Assembly: GCA_034435015.1 (NCBI GenBank)
Contig: DAOTYH010000101.1
Span: forward strand, 1 to 23,545
Length of the DNA stretch: 23,545 bases
Reading direction: 5' to 3'
Source: DAOTYH01 sp034435015
GTDB lineage: Bacteria; Chloroflexota; Anaerolineae; Aggregatilineales; UBA3940
The notes under the pieces are model-generated. The model had not been told where the DNA came from and searched no databases. It saw only the letters and a list, made by a program, of their open reading frames with translations. A program made the position numbers and the translations under genes. Within the stretch, counting starts at the first letter, position 1. Each line of letters starts with the position of its first letter. Of this stretch, positions 6,559 through 13,432 are shown piece by piece.

Positions 6559-8691
6559 TCATCTCTGTTCCGACGGCTCGGTTACTTTCGCCAGCGGCAG
6601 GTAGATGTAGAAGGTACTGCCCTTGCCTACTTCGCTCTCCACGCCGACCCTGCCGCCGTGGGCTTCCACGATGGACTTGACCAGATACAGCCCTTGCCCC
6701 GTGCCGCGTACATCTACCGGCTCGCCGTTGCTGTCTACCGGACTGCCCCGATAAAACGGCTCAAAGATATGAGGCAGGTCTTCTTCTGAAATGCCTACGC
6801 CGGGGTCGCGGATACTCAGGCAGACCCAATCTTCCTGCCGGCGCAGGCTGACCGTCAGATGTCCGCCGGCAGGGCTGTAGTGGCAGGCATTGCGCAACAG
6901 TGCATCAAAGGCGTGGCGCAGCCGCCGGATGTCCGCTTCAACGACTGGATCAGAAGCATCTTCCTCAAATTGGGGAAGCAGGCGGGCGGCGGCTAGATTC
7001 TCATACCACTCATCCAGTGTCGTGCGGACCACCTCATTAAGCCGGACGGGCTTTAACTGAAGCACCGTACTGCCGCCCTGCATGGCTGTCAGTTCGATGA
7101 TCTCGTCAATCATGCGGGCCAGCGTCTGGGCCTGTTCAAAGATGGCGCGGGCGGCCCGCTCACGCATCTCGGAGGTCAAGCGGTCGCCTGCCAGACGCAT
7201 CACGTCTGAATAGCCCTGAATGACGGTCAGGGGGGTGCGCAGTTCATGGCCGATGTGATCGAGGAAGCTGTCTTTGGTGCGTTCGACCATTGCCTCGCGG
7301 GTTACGTCGCGCAGTACCAGCACATCGCCAAGATAAGTGCCGTCAGGGGTATGTACCTGCGCCAGGCTGGTGCCCAGCACCCGTGAACCTATCTCAATGC
7401 GCGGCGCGGACTGGCCCTGCATCATCTGGATTTTAAGGGGATCAAGGGGGCCGGTGTCGAATTTGCCGTTCTGGCTCAGCATGAGGCGGGCCGCCGGATT
7501 GGCCAGTGTGACCTGCCCGGACGGGTCGCGGAAAACTACCCCGTCAGCAATACTGCCTAGAATGGCGCTGGTGCGTGCGTTCTCCTCTTCCAGCGCTGTG
7601 ATAAAGGGAGCGATCAGCCGCCGGACAACGATGAGGAGACTCATGAGCAGAGCCGCCATTCCCAGCGAGAGCACGGCAATACTCATGGGGCGGTAGGTGG
7701 TCACGAGCTTCAACAGCGGGTCACCAGCCCGCACGATGCCCAGCACACCCGTCGTCTGCCCGTCAATCACGAAGGGGCTGTAAGCCACGTAATACTCCTG
7801 CCGCCCTATGGTAAGGGTGCGCATCTGCCGCAGGGTAGTGCCGTTGAAACTGGTAGCGGCCTCGTGATAGACGGCGGGATCGAGCTGGAGGGCCTGATAG
7901 GTCTCCGCCTGACGCCAGTCCGGCAGGGTACTTCCGATCACCCTCTGCGGGCCGCTGTAGACTATCAGGTTAGTCTGGGAGGCGCTCTGTAGATTGGCCA
8001 GCAGATGCTCCAGTGATCTGCCTGCCAGCAGGACGCCTGCCACGCGGCCTTCATCCTGATCCTTGGCGACAGCCGCGATGCTCTGTGCGGTATAGATAAT
8101 CGGCCCGCTCGGTGCGTCCAGCAGGCCGGAATGAGTAATCTGCGGCCCCGGCAGAGGCTCAAGCAGGGCTGTGACGACAAAGGGCGCATAAGCATAGTTG
8201 CCGCCGCTGGTGATCTGGTAGTAGCTGACCTCATCCGGGCCGGCATTGCGGATAGCATCCAGCCGCAGGACAGCGTTGCCGGCCCCATCCAGCACCATCA
8301 GGCTGTCTAGGTTAGCCTGTCTAGCCTGCGGCTCCAGCAGTTCCAGCAGACGGGCCGGATCGTTGGCCTTGACGGCCTCAGACAGACCTTCGGTCTGCGC
8401 CAGCAGGCGCACGATTTCACTTTGCTGGTCGAAGCGGGCACTCAGCTCGGCATTTACTATACGGCTGTCTTCTACGATGGAGTTGATGAAGCTCTGCTCC
8501 ACAACTTCGGCCAGCAGGCGCATAAGCAGAGCAACGACCAGCACAGTGCCCAATGTCAGCAACAGCAGGTAGGGGAACACCATGCGGTCGTTCATAACGG
8601 CGGCCCGCCGCTGGAGGCGCTCCATCAGCGGCCTTCCGTCATGATTGCCAGCCAGTCGGGCGGTTCTGACCGTTACAGAGCGGTTCTCCAT
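6559..8691 (-). CDS. Membrane sensor histidine kinase (periplasmic sensor-PAS-HisKA-HATPase)
   Basis: The 710-aa protein has one transmembrane helix at about 38-62, a large extracytoplasmic sensor region at about 63-330, and a second helix at about 334-356. The sensor region resembles a double-Cache or CHASE-like fold but is not firmly assigned. A PAS-like domain follows at about 368-465, ending LGDVLVLRDVTRE. The HisKA box has HELRTPL with His482 as the phospho-acceptor. The HATPase domain shows the N-box with Asn601 (LLRNACHYSP), the G1 box DPGVGISEEDLPHIFEPF and the G2 box GTGQGLYLV, so it should be an active kinase. Start: ATG at 8691 with GGCAGG upstream; an internal ATG at 8625 is possible. 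It follows the stand-alone response regulator by 36 bp, so both probably form one operon and a phosphotransfer pair. Confidence 0.9.
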   Translation of the reverse strand: MENRSVTVRTARLAGNHDGRPLMERLQRRAAVMNDRMVFPYLLLLTLGTVLVVALLMRLLAEVVEQSFINSIVEDSRIVNAELSARFDQQSEIVRLLAQTEGLSEAVKANDPARLLELLEPQARQANLDSLMVLDGAGNAVLRLDAIRNAGPDEVSYYQITSGGNYAYAPFVVTALLEPLPGPQITHSGLLDAPSGPIIYTAQSIAAVAKDQDEGRVAGVLLAGRSLEHLLANLQSASQTNLIVYSGPQRVIGSTLPDWRQAETYQALQLDPAVYHEAATSFNGTTLRQMRTLTIGRQEYYVAYSPFVIDGQTTGVLGIVRAGDPLLKLVTTYRPMSIAVLSLGMAALLMSLLIVVRRLIAPFITALEEENARTSAILGSIADGVVFRDPSGQVTLANPAARLMLSQNGKFDTGPLDPLKIQMMQGQSAPRIEIGSRVLGTSLAQVHTPDGTYLGDVLVLRDVTREAMVERTKDSFLDHIGHELRTPLTVIQGYSDVMRLAGDRLTSEMRERAARAIFEQAQTLARMIDEIIELTAMQGGSTVLQLKPVRLNEVVRTTLDEWYENLAAARLLPQFEEDASDPVVEADIRRLRHAFDALLRNACHYSPAGGHLTVSLRRQEDWVCLSIRDPGVGISEEDLPHIFEPFYRGSPVDSNGEPVDVRGTGQGLYLVKSIVEAHGGRVGVESEVGKGSTFYIYLPLAKVTEPSEQR

Positions 8692-8727
8692 ACTTTGGCC
8701 TGCCGGCTCTCATGCCGTGTCGTTGCC

Positions 8728-9165
8728 CTAGCCGGGCAAATGCGCCTTTCGTCGGTTCAAGACTTCAATGACGAGGTTAAGCAGTTCATCCATAGGCGGC
8801 AGGGGTTTGTAGAGAAGGCGGTCAGCACCGGACGTGCGCAGATAGTTTTCCTCGTCTGCACCGGCTAGCTCATAGGCGGTCATCAAAATGATCCCTATGT
8901 TCGATAGGCGCGGATGGGCGCGAATCAAAGCGCCGATCTCGTGACCCCATGGGCCGGGCACGCGAATGTCAATCAGAGCAACGTCAGGCAGGGGGGGAGG
9001 GGGATTGTCGTTCTTGAGGTAGGCGGCGGCCTGAAAACCGTCCTTGAAGGAGATGACGTTGAACTCCCATAGCTCGCACATTGTGTTGATCACTTCGCGG
9101 ATGGTCTGGTCATCCTCGACTACCATCCATGTCATAGATACGTGGTTCTGGTGTGAATCAGACAT
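8728..9165 (-). CDS. Stand-alone response regulator receiver
   Basis: The 145-aa protein is one receiver domain with no output domain. All key residues are present: the acidic pair Asp18/Asp19 (VVEDD), the phospho-acceptor Asp66 (ALIDIRVPG), Thr96 (ILMTAY) and Lys120 (LYKPL). A short loop of four prolines at 55-58 precedes the beta-3 strand. Single-domain receivers act by protein-protein contact or in phosphorelays. It is the first gene of a probable two-gene operon with the membrane kinase just downstream, preceded by a promoter at 9229-9256. The start at 9165 has only a weak CAGG upstream; the in-frame ATG at 9135 has none, so 9165 is kept. Confidence 0.9.
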   Translation of the reverse strand: MSDSHQNHVSMTWMVVEDDQTIREVINTMCELWEFNVISFKDGFQAAAYLKNDNPPPPLPDVALIDIRVPGPWGHEIGALIRAHPRLSNIGIILMTAYELAGADEENYLRTSGADRLLYKPLPPMDELLNLVIEVLNRRKAHLPG

Positions 9166-9228
9166 GCCTGTTCTGCCCTATCGAACACGATTACCCCAGT
9201 GAACCCTCTCATCCTCACCCTGATCACC

Positions 9229-9256
9229 ATTGTACTGATTGTTGCCATAAAGGCAA
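9229..9256 (-). promoter_or_regulatory. Promoter for the response regulator/kinase operon
   Basis: Read on the minus strand: -35 TTGCCT at 9256-9251, a 16-bp spacer, and -10 TACAAT at 9234-9229. The start codon follows about 63 bases later. It is a good sigma-70-type match placed upstream of the response regulator gene. Confidence 0.5.
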
Positions 9257-9319
9257 TTAGTCCGTAGTACCGGATGAAAACAGGCAGGCCTTTCGGAATG
9301 TCGAGATATGTTTTGTGCC

Positions 9320-9348
9320 TTGCAGAAGGGCAGGCGGCCCCGTATAAT
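9320..9348 (+). promoter_or_regulatory. Promoter for the small membrane protein gene
   Basis: -35 TTGCAG at 9320-9325, a 17-bp spacer, and a perfect -10 TATAAT at 9343-9348. The gene start is at 9412. Together with the minus-strand promoter it makes a divergent promoter region. Confidence 0.55.
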
Positions 9349-9411
9349 CATAAAGTAGCATATTATGGTACTTTTTGTCTATATTTGGCGACCCATGGAG
9401 GATGGTGCTGT

Positions 9412-9615
9412 ATGCCGCTGTTCTATTTCAGACCGTTTCACTTTCATCCCTACCAGAGGAAGACGCGCCCTCCTCTGCTGGAGATGGAGCCGGCTGAACT
9501 GATCACCTCGCTGGCCATCGGGCTGGTGTCGCTGGCGTTGTTTGTGGCATTTGTGATCATCCCGGCGGTCGTCTTCCTGCGGCAGACGGGTGCGCTTGAT
9601 TTCCTCCCCTTCTGA
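9412..9615 (+). CDS. Small single-pass membrane protein
   Basis: The 67-aa protein has an aromatic and basic N-terminus (PLFYFRPFHFHPYQRKT) followed by a single transmembrane helix at about 34-57 (LITSLAIGLVSLALFVAFVI) and a short tail. I do not recognise a family. The frame is open upstream to 9274, but the ATG at 9412 is the likely start: GGAGG at 9397-9401 lies 10 bases before it, and a promoter with a perfect -10 sits at 9320-9348. Two tandem hairpins follow the stop, so it looks like a single-gene transcript. Conservation cannot be checked here. Confidence 0.6.
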   Translation: MPLFYFRPFHFHPYQRKTRPPLLEMEPAELITSLAIGLVSLALFVAFVIIPAVVFLRQTGALDFLPF

Positions 9616-9650
9616 GTAACCAGCCCCCACAATCTAGAGGACCTGCCTCG

Positions 9651-9674
9651 GACGGCAGAATTGGGCCTGCCGTC
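9651..9674 (+). other. First of two tandem hairpins
   Basis: An 8-bp stem, GACGGCAG at 9651-9658 with CTGCCGTC at 9667-9674, lies just before the stronger terminator hairpin. It has no U-run of its own. Confidence 0.4.
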
Positions 9675-9686
9675 TGGGCGGTCTGT

Positions 9687-9720
9687 GCCTGCCCCCAGAG
9701 GGGGCAGGCCTTTCCTTGCT
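9687..9720 (+). terminator. Intrinsic terminator
   Basis: A 9-bp GC-rich stem (GCCTGCCCC at 9687-9695, GGGGCAGGC at 9701-9709) with a 5-nt loop is followed by a T-rich tract (CTTTCCTTGCTTT). It ends the small membrane protein transcript. Confidence 0.75.
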
Positions 9721-9726
9721 TTCGCT

Positions 9727-9753
9727 TTGCCTCCGAATGGGGTAGAGTATATC
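9727..9753 (+). promoter_or_regulatory. Possible promoter for the hybrid kinase gene
   Basis: TTGCCT at 9727-9732 and TATATC at 9748-9753 are separated by 15 bp, a slightly short spacer. It lies between a terminator and the kinase start at 9789, where a promoter is expected. Confidence 0.35.
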
Positions 9754-9788
9754 CGTACCTTTCTGAGACACACAGGAGCAGGGCGTCC

Positions 9789-10940
9789 ATGCCCGAACGA
9801 CCGCTGATTCTCATCGTGAGCGGTGAGGCTCTCGCGGAAGAAATCCTTTCTGTCATACCCGCTGGTTTCCGGACCAGAGTGGCCGGCACTCCTCAGGTAG
9901 CGTGGGACGATGTCCTGGCCGATCCGCCGGCGCTCTTGATGCTGGCTGTTGATCTGCCCGGCGCGAATGGCCTCTCTCTGATTGCCACAGCCCAGATGTA
10001 CTGCCCAGGTGTTCCAATCATCATGCTGGCTACCCCAGACAATGTCGAACGGGCCGCTGAGGCGCTTGAGCTGGGTGCCCATGCTGTACTGGAGCCGCCC
10101 TTCAAGCCGTGGCTGGTCAAAGCCCGTATTGAGAGTGCCCTGCGCCTCCGGCGGCTGTCTGAAGAGCGTGACCGCTACGTTGCACTCCTCGAACAACGCA
10201 ACGCTGAGCTGGAACGGGCACATCAGAGGGTCGTCGCGCTGGAGAATCAATTGGTCATCAGCCAGTTGGTGCAGGGGTTGATGCACGAGATCAACAATCC
10301 GTTAAGTGTGATACTCCTTAACTTGGCTCTTCTGGAACAGGCCGGGGTTGGGGATGCCTCAAGCAGGGCACGGCTGGAGGCGATCCGGCAGGCCGCCCAG
10401 CGGATCAATCAGACGATGAAGGCGCTGGAGACGCTCTCTTTTGTGTTGGAAGAACCCCGCTTAGTTGAGACTGACCAACTGATCCGCGAAGAAGTGATGA
10501 GGGTGATCGAGCTGGGCCTGCTGTCAGAGCGTCAGGTGGACGTCGCTCTCCCTGATGACCTTCCTCCGGTGCGGGTACAGGCCCGCCCGTTGCGGCTGGC
10601 TGTCCATCAGATTCTTGTCAATGCGGCTGAGGCAATCGCCTCTGATCCAGCGGCCAGCCTGCAAGTCCGGGCTTATAGAGATGGGGACAGATTGGTGATC
10701 TCCGTCCACAATGACGGGCCGTACCTCCCGCCGGAGGAATTGGCCCGTATCTTTGAACTGGCTTACACCACCAAGCAGGCAGAAGGGCGTATGCGCGGCT
10801 TTGGGCTGGGGCTGTTTGCGGCACGCAACGCGGTTGAAGTCAACGGCGGGCGTCTGGAGGCCTTCAGTGCGCCGAGGCAGGGGGTTACCTTTACTATCTC
10901 CCTGCCCATTGAGCAGGCCAATGGTTCGAAAACCCGATGA
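9789..10940 (+). CDS. Receiver-histidine kinase hybrid with degenerate receiver
   Basis: The 383-aa protein has an N-terminal receiver-like domain (about 5-120), a coiled-coil linker (about 122-155), a HisKA helix pair with LMHEINNPLSVI (His166) and a HATPase domain with Asn278 in the N-box and GFGLGLF as the G2 box near 335. In the receiver the phospho-acceptor Asp55 (VDLPGANG) and Lys106 (PFKPW) are kept, but the acidic pair near residues 11-13 reads Ser-Gly-Glu instead of Asp-Asp, so Mg2+ binding may be impaired. The protein has no membrane segment and is cytosolic. Start: ATG at 9789 with AGGAG upstream. It is followed after 63 bp by two membrane prenol-kinase-like genes on the same strand, so one transcript is possible. 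Partner regulator unknown. Confidence 0.87.
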   Translation: MPERPLILIVSGEALAEEILSVIPAGFRTRVAGTPQVAWDDVLADPPALLMLAVDLPGANGLSLIATAQMYCPGVPIIMLATPDNVERAAEALELGAHAVLEPPFKPWLVKARIESALRLRRLSEERDRYVALLEQRNAELERAHQRVVALENQLVISQLVQGLMHEINNPLSVILLNLALLEQAGVGDASSRARLEAIRQAAQRINQTMKALETLSFVLEEPRLVETDQLIREEVMRVIELGLLSERQVDVALPDDLPPVRVQARPLRLAVHQILVNAAEAIASDPAASLQVRAYRDGDRLVISVHNDGPYLPPEELARIFELAYTTKQAEGRMRGFGLGLFAARNAVEVNGGRLEAFSAPRQGVTFTISLPIEQANGSKTR

Positions 10941-11003
10941 GCAGGGGCGGCCTGCCAGACGCCTTTCTGTGTCTATCAAATCTATCTGAAGGGGACAAAG
11001 CAA

Positions 11004-11714
11004 GTGTCGCAGGGAGATATTGTCGGCCTGATCGTATCTTATGTGTATGCCTTTGGCCTGCTGTTGATCGTCGAAGCCATCGGCAGGGCGCTCAAGTGGC
11101 CCCAGCATGTCACCCGTAAGATCATCCATATCGGCGCGGGGATGTGGATATGGGGCATTCTGTATTTCTTCGACCACTGGTATTTTGGCATTATTCCCTT
11201 TGCCACGTTTATTGTGCTGAACTACATCTTCTACCGCCGTCAGGTGTTCAAGCAGATGGACAGTGAGGAGTCGTCGCCGGGGACGGTGTATTTTGCCTTC
11301 TCGATCACCCTTCTGTTTGCCCTGCTGTGGCGTACCGGCCCGGAGGGCGTTGATCGCGTGCCGGTGGCGGCGGCGGCCACCATGACCATGACATGGGGCG
11401 ACGCAATGGCTCACCTGTTGGGCAGGCGGTTTGGCAAGGCAACTTACGTGCTGTTCGGCCACACCCGCTCATGGGAAGGGACGGCGGCCATGATCGTGTT
11501 TGGCTTTGCGGCCATCTTCTTGACCCTGTGGCTGTTGCCCGGCTCGCCGCTCAGTCCGAACGGTGTGGTGATAGGGGCAGGGCGTGCCGCGCTCATTGCC
11601 CTGTTTACTGTGCCGGTGGCCAGCTTTGTGGAGGGGGTCTCGCCCTTTGGCCTGGATAACCTGACTGTGCCGCTCAGCACAGCCTTGTGTATTTACCTGC
11701 TCAGCCTGCTGTAG
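11004..11714 (+). CDS. Phytol/dolichol kinase-like CTP transferase (VTE5/SEC59-type)
   Basis: The 236-aa polytopic membrane protein has about six hydrophobic helices. It carries family signatures of the CTP-dependent polyprenol/diacylglycerol kinases: TRKIIHIGAGMWIW near 33-46, TMTWGDAMAHLLGRRFGK near 130-147 (the GD-x-x-A-x-x-x-G-x-x-x-G-K nucleotide/lipid motif) and HTRSWEGTAAM near 152-162. Known relatives phosphorylate phytol, farnesol, dolichol or diacylglycerol using CTP. The substrate here is inferred from the neighbouring DUF92 gene to be an isoprenoid alcohol. The start is GTG at 11004 with GAAGGGG upstream. The next gene begins 20 bases after the stop, so they are almost certainly cotranscribed. 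Confidence 0.83.
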   Translation: MSQGDIVGLIVSYVYAFGLLLIVEAIGRALKWPQHVTRKIIHIGAGMWIWGILYFFDHWYFGIIPFATFIVLNYIFYRRQVFKQMDSEESSPGTVYFAFSITLLFALLWRTGPEGVDRVPVAAAATMTMTWGDAMAHLLGRRFGKATYVLFGHTRSWEGTAAMIVFGFAAIFLTLWLLPGSPLSPNGVVIGAGRAALIALFTVPVASFVEGVSPFGLDNLTVPLSTALCIYLLSLL

Positions 11715-11734
11715 AGAACAGGACGAGGCCGGCC

Positions 11735-12574
11735 ATGCCTGTCACGAAACTTGTCATTCAGTTTGCCATTGGGATTGTGCTCAGCGTCCTGATCGGCCTG
11801 TTTGCCTATCGGCGCGGGGCGCTCTCAAAAAGCGGCGTGGCCGGCGCGATCCTCGTCGGGACGGCCATCTTCGGGTTTGGGGGCTGGACATGGGGGCTGG
11901 TGCTGATCATCTTCTTTGTCACGTCCAGCCTGCTCTCGCGGTATAAGGAGTCGCTCAAAGAGAAGCTGGCTGAGAAGTTTGCCAAAGGCTCACAGCGCGA
12001 CATCTGGCAGGCGCTGGCCAACGGCGGTGCGGGGGCGCTGATCGCGCTGGCGTACCTGTTCTATCCGCAACCGGTGCTGTTGGCGGCCTTCGTGGCCGCC
12101 ATGGCGACCGTCAACGCCGATACGTGGGCTACTGAACTGGGCGTGCTCAGCAGACGCCCTCCCCGCCTGCTGACTACCTGGCGGGCGGTTGAGGTTGGCA
12201 CGTCCGGCGGGGTGACACTGCTGGGGACGCTCTCCGCGCTGGCGGGGGCGTTGTTGATCGGCTGTGCGGCGGCTGGCCTGCTGGCGCTGGAGTCGGTCTT
12301 CACGGGGGCGCGGCACGTGACCTATCTGCTGTTGCCGGTGGCGGCGCTGGGCGGGTTGATCGGCTCGCTGTTCGACTCACTGCTGGGGGCGACGGTGCAG
12401 GCCATTTATTACTGCCCCGCCTGCGACAAGGAAACCGAAAAGACCCTGCACGGCTGCGGCACGCCTACGCGGCAGGTGCGGGGCTGGGCCTGGCTGGACA
12501 ACGACATGGTGAACTTCCTGAGTTCGCTGGCGGGGGCGCTGATCGGTGCGGCGGTGTGGACACTGCTGGCATAA
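11735..12574 (+). CDS. DUF92 family membrane protein (VTE6-like prenyl-phosphate kinase)
   Basis: The 279-aa polytopic membrane protein has the DUF92 hallmarks: GFGGWTWGL, FFVTSSLLSRYK, VNADTWATELGVLS, VGTSGGVTLLGT, GSLFDSLLGATVQA, then a CPAC...HGCG metal-binding-like insertion and LDNDMVNFLSSLAGA near the end. Plant and cyanobacterial VTE6, of this family, makes phytyl diphosphate from phytyl phosphate. The preceding gene resembles VTE5, which performs the step before, so the two would form a two-step prenol salvage pair; this is inference from family and context. The ATG at 11735 is preferred over an upstream GTG-type extension because GGACGAGG lies six bases before it and the extension would overlap the previous gene. 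Its last codons and stop fall in a 61-bp repeat. Confidence 0.85.
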   Translation: MPVTKLVIQFAIGIVLSVLIGLFAYRRGALSKSGVAGAILVGTAIFGFGGWTWGLVLIIFFVTSSLLSRYKESLKEKLAEKFAKGSQRDIWQALANGGAGALIALAYLFYPQPVLLAAFVAAMATVNADTWATELGVLSRRPPRLLTTWRAVEVGTSGGVTLLGTLSALAGALLIGCAAAGLLALESVFTGARHVTYLLLPVAALGGLIGSLFDSLLGATVQAIYYCPACDKETEKTLHGCGTPTRQVRGWAWLDNDMVNFLSSLAGALIGAAVWTLLA

Positions 12575-12627
12575 GCAGACAGCAAAACAGCGGCGCTCCG
12601 CCTGATGGGGGCGCCGCTGTTGATCGT
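12567..12627. repeat. 61-bp direct repeat, left copy
   Basis: It is identical over 61 bases to 13351-13411 and the two are 784 bp apart. It begins inside the last codons of the DUF92 gene (Leu-Ala-stop) and contains a terminator hairpin. The toxin-antitoxin pair lies between the two copies. Confidence 0.92.
12586..12621. terminator. Terminator hairpin in left repeat copy
   Basis: An 11-bp stem (AACAGCGGCGC at 12586-12596, GCGCCGCTGTT at 12611-12621) has a 14-nt loop region that can pair further. Read leftward it is followed by TTTTGCTG-type bases (GCTGTTTTGCTGTC), so it can end the toxin transcript. It may also end the DUF92 transcript on the plus strand, where the U-run is poor. Confidence 0.75.
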
Positions 12628-12644
12628 GTATGAGGCATTCTTAC

Positions 12645-13025
12645 TCAGTAGGGCTTTATTGCCCGAGTACCCGGCAATAACTGGAAGTGCTTGAGATTCA
12701 GTGTGTAGATCGGGACGTTAAGCCGGACGGAGCTAGAAGCAATGAGCGTATCCATCACCCCTACACCATGACTGAGATGGAGCCGGCGGTGCTGCTCGCT
12801 GGCCCATGCACAGTCGGAAGGTGTCAGGTACACTAATTCGTAGCCTGCCAGCAGGCTTTCTAGCAGTGCCAGCTCACGGCTGTCCCGCACCCCTTCTACT
12901 AGCTCCATTGCTACCAGCACGTGAATACCGACAATAAGCTGACGCTGGGCCTCAGCCCATGCGAGAGCCGGCGGATGCCTGCGCCACAGATCAACTAATA
13001 CACTTGTATCAAGCAGGGCATCCAT
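12645..13025 (-). CDS. vapC: PIN-domain toxin, VapC-type
   Basis: The 126-aa protein is one PIN domain, a Mg2+-dependent ribonuclease fold. The acidic residues expected for the active site are present: Asp6 (LLDTSVLVDL), Glu41 (AMELVEG) and Asp92 (GVMDTLIAS), followed by the usual TLNLKHF segment near residue 108. VapC toxins cut specific tRNA or rRNA when freed from the antitoxin; the target here is unknown. It starts 5 bases after the antitoxin stop, so both are read from one message in the order antitoxin then toxin. The pair lies in an inserted cassette between two 61-bp repeats. Confidence 0.88.
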   Translation of the reverse strand: MDALLDTSVLVDLWRRHPPALAWAEAQRQLIVGIHVLVAMELVEGVRDSRELALLESLLAGYELVYLTPSDCAWASEQHRRLHLSHGVGVMDTLIASSSVRLNVPIYTLNLKHFQLLPGTRAIKPY

Positions 13026-13030
13026 CGAGT

Positions 13031-13276
13031 CTACTTTCTGCGTTGCGAGGCACGCTCGCGTAGCTGGCGGGCGAACTCGGCACTTTCTGTGATGTCTGCT
13101 CGATCAGCCCACATCCCGGTCAGAGGTGAGTCTAGAAGGGTGCCTAGCGTAAGAGCCTTCTGCCCCTCAGGGGGGCCGACTACTACAAGGATCACCTGTG
13201 CGCCCTCCGGTAGTTCCGGCTCATTGTCGAAACGAATCTGACCATCGCGGACTGTCCCCTGATAGGCTGTGAGCAT
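13031..13276 (-). CDS. Antitoxin partner of the PIN toxin (DUF104/AF2212-like)
   Basis: The 81-aa protein has a short beta-rich start (TAYQGTVRDGQIRF) and LPEGAQVILVVVG, the pattern of AF2212-like/DUF104 antitoxins that pair with PIN toxins. A helical C-terminal part (TESAEFARQLRERASQ) would wrap the toxin. I chose the ATG at 13276, with GAGG 8 bases before it. The open frame upstream to 13369 would run into the 61-bp repeat and lacks a better ribosome binding site. Such antitoxins usually repress their own operon by binding its promoter; an extended -10 element is visible at 13308-13316. Family assignment is moderate, pairing with the toxin is strong. Confidence 0.75.
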   Translation of the reverse strand: MLTAYQGTVRDGQIRFDNEPELPEGAQVILVVVGPPEGQKALTLGTLLDSPLTGMWADRADITESAEFARQLRERASQRRK

Positions 13277-13307
13277 CTTGACACCTCGCTTCAATCCGGC
13301 TGAAGCA

Positions 13308-13316
13308 AGTATAACA
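13308..13316 (-). promoter_or_regulatory. Extended -10 promoter element for the toxin-antitoxin pair
   Basis: Read on the minus strand: TGT then TATACT, a TGn-TATAAT-like extended -10, about 30 bases before the antitoxin start at 13276. No clear -35 hexamer is seen, which an extended -10 can tolerate. Confidence 0.4.
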
Positions 13317-13350
13317 CAGGAAGTCTTCACCGGCAGAGAACCCCAGCCTA

Positions 13351-13411
13351 TGGCATAAGCAGACAGCAAAACAGCGGCGCTCCGCCTGATGGGGGCGCCG
13401 CTGTTGATCGT
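13351..13411. repeat. 61-bp direct repeat, right copy
   Basis: Exact copy of 12567-12627. It contains the same Gly-Cys-poor hairpin region and the same TAA context as the DUF92 3' end, although no gene ends here on the plus strand. It lies 21 bases past the FmdB stop on the minus strand. Confidence 0.92.
13370..13405 (-). terminator. Terminator hairpin in right repeat copy
   Basis: The same 11-bp stem as in the left copy (13370-13380 with 13395-13405), followed leftward by TTTT. It lies 27 bases past the stop of the minus-strand FmdB gene and would end that transcript. Confidence 0.7.
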
Positions 13412-13432
13412 ACAGGCAGGGCCAGAAAGTGA

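Noticed and set aside
9450..10286. 278-aa minus-strand open frame
   Set aside because: It crosses the terminator hairpins and runs antisense to the small membrane protein and the kinase receiver; the composition is that of a shadow frame.
10524..11462. 312-aa minus-strand open frame
   Set aside because: It lies antisense to the end of the hybrid kinase and most of the phytol-kinase-like gene, has no ribosome binding site or family motif, and is explained by high GC.
12567..13411. CRISPR-like repeat structure
   Set aside because: There are only two copies, 784 bp apart, with genes between them; no spacer array and no cas genes.
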